This document shows positions 58,729 through 64,000 of a DNA stretch of 64,000 nucleotides, piece after piece. The position numbers and the translations under genes were made by a program. Below the pieces are notes generated by a model. It was given only the letters and a program-made list of their open reading frames with translations, searched no databases and was not told the DNA's origin. Every line of letters starts with the position of its first letter. The stretch's first letter is position 1. Origin of the DNA: Heterocephalus glaber (Eukaryota > Chordata > Mammalia > Rodentia > Bathyergidae); NCBI RefSeq assembly GCF_000247695.1, contig NW_004624742.1, forward strand, positions 930,678-994,677, in the 5' to 3' direction.

Positions 58729-58811
58729 AGGGGGATTTAGCTCAGTGGTGCCACTGTCTGCCTTGCAAGCACAGGGTCCAGAGTTCGATACCTGGTACCA
58801 AAAAAAAAAAA
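58729..58811 (+). mobile_element. ID-type SINE, sense
   Basis: GGGGGATTTAGCTCAGTGGT (A box), AGAGTTCGATACCTGGTACC (B box) and an A12 tail. The flanks AGGGGTGCTATGAG and AGAGGTGCTGTGAG form a target-site duplication with two mismatches. Confidence 0.9.
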
Positions 58812-58814
58812 GAG

Positions 58815-59450
58815 GTGCTGTGAGAGAAGAGGCATTTATATGTGGAATCACACTTGAAATTGAGGATAGAGTCACATTCCTTTATTGAAACAGGAATGAT
58901 CAGAATTTGGAGTAGCCATGACTTAAGGGATTTGCCTAGATATGTCCTCCTGCTGTGTTTCTAGGTGTTAGGGAATTATTTGACTGGACATAGTAGATTA
59001 ATATTCAGTGCCATTGAAGGAAAGCCCATTTGTCTCCAGTTTGCTGTATGGTCAAAGAGTATCTTCCAAAGGAAAGTGCATTTCTTTTAATTTCAAAAAC
59101 ATTTTCAATAATAAATATTAAAACAGAAAGGATTTTCTATGAGCCACCACTGGGTGGGAAAACTATATAACAGAAAATTGTATTCACTGAAGCACTCCTG
59201 TTAACCTAAACTTTTACTTTAATTTGTTATTATTTATCTGTCTACCATCAAAGGACTAGAAATTTGGGTTAGTTATAAATAAATGAAAGGAACTGAAAAC
59301 CAGCAGATAAAATTATTTCCTTATCCCCTTGTTAATTTCAGTAAATTAATTGTACGGCAAAATAAAATCTATTTTGATGATCTCATGGGATAACACAAAA
59401 TATTAATTAGTTTGAATAGTATATAACTCATTGAAAAGTACCATTCATTC
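58815..59450. other. Unique AT-rich sequence
   Basis: Nothing recognised. Confidence 0.4.
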
Positions 59451-59454
59451 AGTT

Positions 59455-59535
59455 CTTTCCTACATAAATATTTATTGATTATCAGAAACTTACTATTTGC
59501 TAACACTTACAAGTGCTGGGGATATAAAGATAAGT
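59455..59535. mobile_element. Old repeat of the TTTATTGA type
   Basis: AATATTTATTGATTATCAGA and AAGTGCTGGGGATATAAAGA correspond to the same old repeat type as 18665-18850. Confidence 0.4.
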
Positions 59536-59540
59536 AGGAA

Positions 59541-59612
59541 GGTGGTGGGTATACCTCAGTGATGGAGTGCTTGCCTAACACACATAGGCTCTGGGTTTGA
59601 TCCCAGCATTGT
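59541..59612 (+). mobile_element. tRNA-derived SINE, sense, older copy
   Basis: GGTGGGTATACCTCAGTGAT GGAGTGCTTGCC and GCTCTGGGTTTGATCCCAGC give A- and B-box parts with a different head from the ID-type copies. Confidence 0.8.
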
Positions 59613-59749
59613 TTAAAAGAGACTAAACAAAAAGATAAATAAGAGAATAGATTTCTATATTTATATTATTATAAACGATACAAGTCTACATCTCTTGTTA
59701 TAAGCAGCTATAAACCAGGACAAAACATATGATGCAATTATTTTCAGGA

Positions 59750-60620
59750 CAACACTTGACACCACACTGTAACCCCGAGGACGATTAAAACCAGAGATGA
59801 GCCTCATAATCGTCCTGATGCAAGAGATCGAGTCTGAGCAGAGCAAGGGGGACTGCTTGAGCCAAGGAGGCCAAGATCAAAGTTTGAGTCAGCTCAAATG
59901 GCTGAGATCCACAGGATGGGACATCCGAGGCTGGGAACTGTGCAGAGTAGGGGCCCCAGTAACCTCTGTGAGACCTGCTGTGAATTTGTGGCTGAGGACT
60001 GGGTCACGTATAGGTGAGGTGGAACCATAGTAGAGAGTGAAATAGGAATGCTAGAAGGTGAGCATCTCTGGAAAGAGCAGTGTCTGGGGAAACGAAATTC
60101 TGGAATTGCTAAAATGGCGTACCTCGAAACGTCCTGGTATCCAGCAGCTACACAGAAAAGCTCCACCTTAGAAATAAGGGCAACAACCTAAAGTAAGTTT
60201 ACACTAGACCCTCCCTAACAAAGCCTAAGATCATAATCCATCAGGGTCTCTTCAGAGGAGACAGTTTGGAGACGGTCCTAGCAAGTTAGACATTTAGGGA
60301 AAAACTCAGCCTTTACATGGATTCCAAACACAAAGCACAAAGCCAAGCTTCCTCCCGAACATAGTGATCAAATAGCAGTAGAAATGTTTAATACAAGAAT
60401 TAAAAGTCTTCAGAAGAATATGAAAGAAATGAGTCATAATCCAGTATTTAACAAAAATTGCTACACATTAAGAACAGGAAATTATGATTCACAGTCAAGA
60501 AGCAAAGCATTACATAGAAATTAGCCCTGAGATGGACCAGATACTAAACATAGAAGACAAGGATGGTGAATAGATTTGGTAAGAGAAGCAGATATGTTTT
60601 TGAAAAATGCCATGAAAGGT
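59750..60620 (+). mobile_element. Possible old L1 5' region
   Basis: Several stretches resemble the 5' and ORF1-proximal part of old mammalian L1s: ATGGATTCCAAACACAAAGC near 60318, then GAAATTAGCCCTGAGATGGA, then ATAGAAGACAAGGATGG near 60550. The left part is GC-elevated with a few CpGs. No ORF1 frame survives (longest plus frame 77 codons, 59797-60030). The assignment is tentative. Confidence 0.3.
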
Positions 60621-60844
60621 GAAATGAACAATACTAAAATTTTCTCTTTGGTATGGTTAGGACTTAAAAAAAGGTCATGGTCAAATCTGGGGGATGAATT
60701 TAAAAAGAGGTCTTAGGAAAGCATCAGCGATGGATCTTAAAGGGTAAGTAGGAGGAGGGGGAATAAAGGAAGCCCCAGCTGATAAGCATGGGAATGTATG
60801 TAAAGGCAAGATAACTTGAAATAGGGGCCCTCTAAGCATAGTAG

Positions 60845-60992
60845 TGCTTGAGAGCATCGTTCTTCATCTGTAAAATAGGGATAATAATAACTGGTACCAG
60901 CTCCTTTTGGTTGTTGTGAGGATTAAATGAAGTAATCCAAGAATAGTACATGACTCATTATAAGCACTCAGTAATGCTAGTTATTATCTTGG
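60845..60992 (+). mobile_element. MIR SINE, sense 3' part
   Basis: TTCATCTGTAAAATAGGGAT AATAATAACTGG, GGTTGTTGTGAGGATTAAAT GAAGTAATCC and ATAAGCACTCAGTAATGC are nearly textbook MIR. Confidence 0.9.
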
Positions 60993-60999
60993 TGAAATT

Positions 61000-62580
61000 G
61001 CTTTGTGTATTTTGGAAGAAGCTATGTACATCAGTATGGCTGTAGTCCTAAAAGAAAAGTCATAAAACCTAGTATGGGGCCAAAGCTAAGTGAAACAGAA
61101 GGTATGAAAATTCCTAGCAGGGTTGGTGCTCAATCAGTTCAGGGCAAAGCTTTTATGGGTTCACTCTAGAGAGGCAAAATAAGAACAAAAAAATGCATCA
61201 AGTTCATTATATGTGGCCTACAGGAATGACAACGGGCAGAGAACGCTTATACTTTCCCGAGCAAATGATGTCAATTCTTCTCTATGTGAAAGGCTAATAG
61301 ACAAAATCAGGGTCACCATCAAAACAGCTTAAAGTTCAAAGAGACATACTTGCAAATAATGGTTGCAGATGAGAAAAAAGGTCAACACAGAGTAAAATTG
61401 CCAATTAGCTCAATATAAAACAGATCAAATATACCCTGGAGGATACAAACTGAATACTATGTTAAGAAATGTAAGTATGAGTGAGAAAGTGATGACATAA
61501 AAATCAAAGGGTAAATACTACTTAAATTTCCTTAGTGGGCAAAATAGGGATGTATTCTTTATTCTAAAAATTTTTTAGATAATTTTCTAAAATGATACAT
61601 TGATGTTATTTTAAAATTTCTGTTTATTTTCTTTAATGCCCAGGCCAAATAACCTTTCTAACAGTAATACAACATTCAATTACAAGGGTTTCTGTTACAA
61701 ATATATATACCCACCTTCCTCTATCTATCAAACCTTGATTGAATGCCAGGGCACTGCATCATGTCCTGAAACATTTGAAATTTGTCAAACAGGAGAGAAA
61801 ATGAATCCTTGAGATATGAGCTTCCTTTAAAAAATGACTTGTTCAAATTTAGAGACCATCTGGAGAAGGACTAGCCTTTTTATCTACGCCCCCACTTGCT
61901 CATTCATCAACTTTTCTCCCTGTGCTGTGAGGAATTTAAAAATAAGTAAATAAATGAGAGAAGTTTCAGTCTGTGTCCTTAAAGAACTTTTGGTCTTTAG
62001 TTAACAACCTATCAGTATAAGGTACAAATGAACCAGTTCGACTGATGGCTCATAGTTAGTGTACTCAAAAATATATAAACACTTCAAATAAAAACACCTG
62101 CGTCTTTTATAATCTTGAAACAATAATCTTGAAAACAAAACTATTTGAATATTTTTATTCATGTTAAACATGGTGATAATAACCATTTTTTATCTTTCTA
62201 TCATCTATTTGCAAATATGAAAGAAACTTTTAGGTTACATATTTATTAGCCTAATGGACATAAACCATCAACATAAAACCTTAGCCCCTGAAGGCGAGGA
62301 GTTCTTTGATATGGCTACACAGAAAGCATCACAGAATCAATGACTTTTGAGCAGTACAAAAACAATTTCAGTTAGAGTTCAATTTGGGAGGTTTTCTCTA
62401 TCTATCAAAAAGTCAAGACTGATTATAAAGCCCTTTCCATTGCTGCAATACTCTGAGAGAGACAGTGGGAAGTGCAACACAGAAGGAAAGAGATATAGCT
62501 ATGAAGTACAGGGTAAAATTCAAAAACCCATCACATTTACTCAGATCCCATGAAGAGGATTGCTGAAGGAAAGATTAGGG
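61000..62580. other. Unique AT-rich sequence
   Basis: Nothing recognised. Frames at 62001-62186 and 62347-62553 lack domains. Confidence 0.4.
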
Positions 62581-62584
62581 GTTT

Positions 62585-62745
62585 CGGACTAAGAATCCCA
62601 TTAGAATCCCATAAGAAGTAGAATCCTTGCCCTTAGACAAATTTTCTAATCCCTCTAATTTTCATTTCCTTCACCTTTAAAATTCTAGTCCTTAGGTACA
62701 TAGTTGTACTTGATAAATACTTGTTGAATGGAATGAATAATAGCC
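62585..62745 (+). mobile_element. MIR/L2-type relic, sense
   Basis: TTGCCCTTAGACAAATTTTC, CATTTCCTTCACCTTTAAAA and TTGATAAATACTTGTTGAAT GGAATGAAT follow the MIR core and the shared MIR/L2 3' end. Confidence 0.6.
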
Positions 62746-63121
62746 AGTTGCAATCCTGTGAAGATGAAAAGTATCTTTTCATAATATTTGTATAATGCTT
62801 TCCACATAGAAGTTGCCAAATAATTGCTTTCTGTTCCCATTCCTTAGGAAAAGAAGCTGCACCTTATAATGTTTTGATTTATCATAGTAGCTAGCATAGT
62901 ACTGTGAATAATAAAATACATCTTTATTGGGCATTTAATAGTACTCATTTTATGTAACAATAATTGGAATGTGGGGATTGGTGCCAGGCTGACGTGTGGA
63001 GAGTATATTACAGCAATCTAGACAGTGTTTAAGACACCAGCTGCAAACTGCAAGCCTTCAGGTCATATCTGTAGATGTGTCAGACATGGCCTGCACAGAG
63101 CTTTTAAAAAATGAGTACCTA

Positions 63122-63216
63122 GGGGCTGGGGATTTAGCTCAGTGGTTCTGCTGCCTGTCCTGCAAGTTCAAAGACCCAAGTTCGATCCCCAGCACCTAAA
63201 AAAAACCAACAAAAAA
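63122..63216 (+). mobile_element. ID-type SINE, sense
   Basis: GGGGCTGGGGATTTAGCTCA (A box), AAGTTCGATCCCCAGCACC (B box) and an A-rich tail. The flanks TGAGTACCT at 63112-63120 and 63218-63226 are an exact 9-bp duplication. The 67-codon frame at 62996-63199 reads into the SINE and is not a gene. Confidence 0.95.
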
Positions 63217-63229
63217 CTGAGTACCTATT

Positions 63230-64000
63230 GAAATGTTGTTGGAGGAGAGTATACACTCAGGTTCCACTACAGTCCCCTCATTCCCTAGTCTTATAGGCTG
63301 CTTTGATTTTATAATTATGTAATTTAAAAATTTAAATTTGGTGGTAGAAAATGGTAAGATTTGTTTGTTGAATGATTTTATTTAGAAAATATAATTTGAT
63401 CATCAAGTATAATTTGAAAGGAAATTTTATTGGTTTATTAAGTCAGAAAAATCCACTGCTGTAGATCAAAGAATGAAATATGCTGTACTTTGTTATTTGT
63501 ATCGATGTTCTTGTCCTATTAGTTCTTTGGACAATATTTCCTATTAGCTTTTAAGTTTACTCAACCTAAAAGCCCATAGGATCTTAGAGAATACTCTATG
63601 GGTTTCAAAATTTTCCTATTGAGAAGTATACTTTTCATTTCTACTGAAGAATTTATGTACTTTTCATTAGTTCACATATAGTGTGAAAAATAAGTACCCT
63701 GACACATTTCAAAGTTACTGAAGCTTTAGTAGTTATTTTGCATGTTGTAGGAACAGAACAAAAATTTATTGACTGAAACAATTAATGGATGAATCATAGG
63801 GATAAACTGAACAAAGTCAAAGAATTACAAGATGGAGAATGACTTGGTTGGTGTTCTCATAATAAATTTGTTTTATTGTTTTAGAGTCCCAAGCACCCAT
63901 ACACTGTTAGGAATGGCAATATTTCCATATTATGCTTATGAAAACAGAAACAACATAACCCAAGAATATGAATGTCGAATAAACTATCCTATAAACTATA
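63230..64000. other. AT-rich unique sequence to window end
   Basis: Nothing recognised. Confidence 0.4.

Noticed and set aside
58729..63216. tRNA genes suggested by A and B boxes
   Set aside because: The A and B boxes belong to ID-type SINEs with A-tails and target-site duplications. The sequences do not fold as complete tRNAs.

Overview
This window is mammalian nuclear DNA and almost certainly rodent. It is AT-rich, has no convincing protein-coding gene or RNA gene, and is built largely of interspersed repeats. The rodent call rests on three things. There are at least eight copies of an ID-type tRNA-derived SINE with the head GGGGATTTAGCTCAGTGG, there are B1-type (7SL-derived) SINEs on both strands, and there are MaLR and ERVK LTRs. 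From memory, the ID-type head resembles castorimorph (beaver-like) genomes more than mouse or rat. That species-level guess is weak.

Layout. 0-2.8 kb: a four-unit 67-bp minisatellite, an old antisense L1, a Z-DNA-type alternating tract and an antisense MLT2-like LTR. 4.0-7.2 kb: an antisense MaLR provirus with both LTRs recognisable, broken up by an L1 3' end, an ID SINE and a sense ERV LTR. 7.3-7.9 kb: a Tigger-type DNA transposon relic. 9.3-10.4 kb: an L1 ORF2 endonuclease-region fragment bracketed by a 15-bp direct repeat. 10.7-16 kb: L2, MIR and L1 3'UTR relics. 16-19 kb: mostly unique sequence. 19.1-21.4 kb: an old L1 split by a MaLR LTR, then B1 and L2. 24-30 kb: an L1 3' end, a candidate old ERV LTR and two related copies of an unclassified old repeat. 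30-38 kb: mostly unique sequence with a MIR pair and a SINE cluster. 38-40 kb: two MLT1-like LTRs. 43.3-44.4 kb: two solo LTRs of different classes, each with clean target-site duplications. 44.9-46.8 kb: ID SINEs, a CTAT microsatellite and a 5'-inverted L1. 50.8-58.2 kb: MIRs, an L1 3' end, two back-to-back antisense LTRs and a MER5-like relic. 58-64 kb: ID SINEs, MIRs and unique sequence.

No gene set works together here. The window looks like an intergenic desert or the inside of a very large intron. Repeat family names were assigned by recognising consensus features from memory, with no search, so boundaries are approximate except where target-site duplications are cited. No new biological system was found. 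The most informative observations concern insertion mechanisms: a 3'-truncated L1 with direct repeats, a twin-primed L1, paired solo LTRs and nested insertions. A few unexplained non-repeat stretches could be regulatory.
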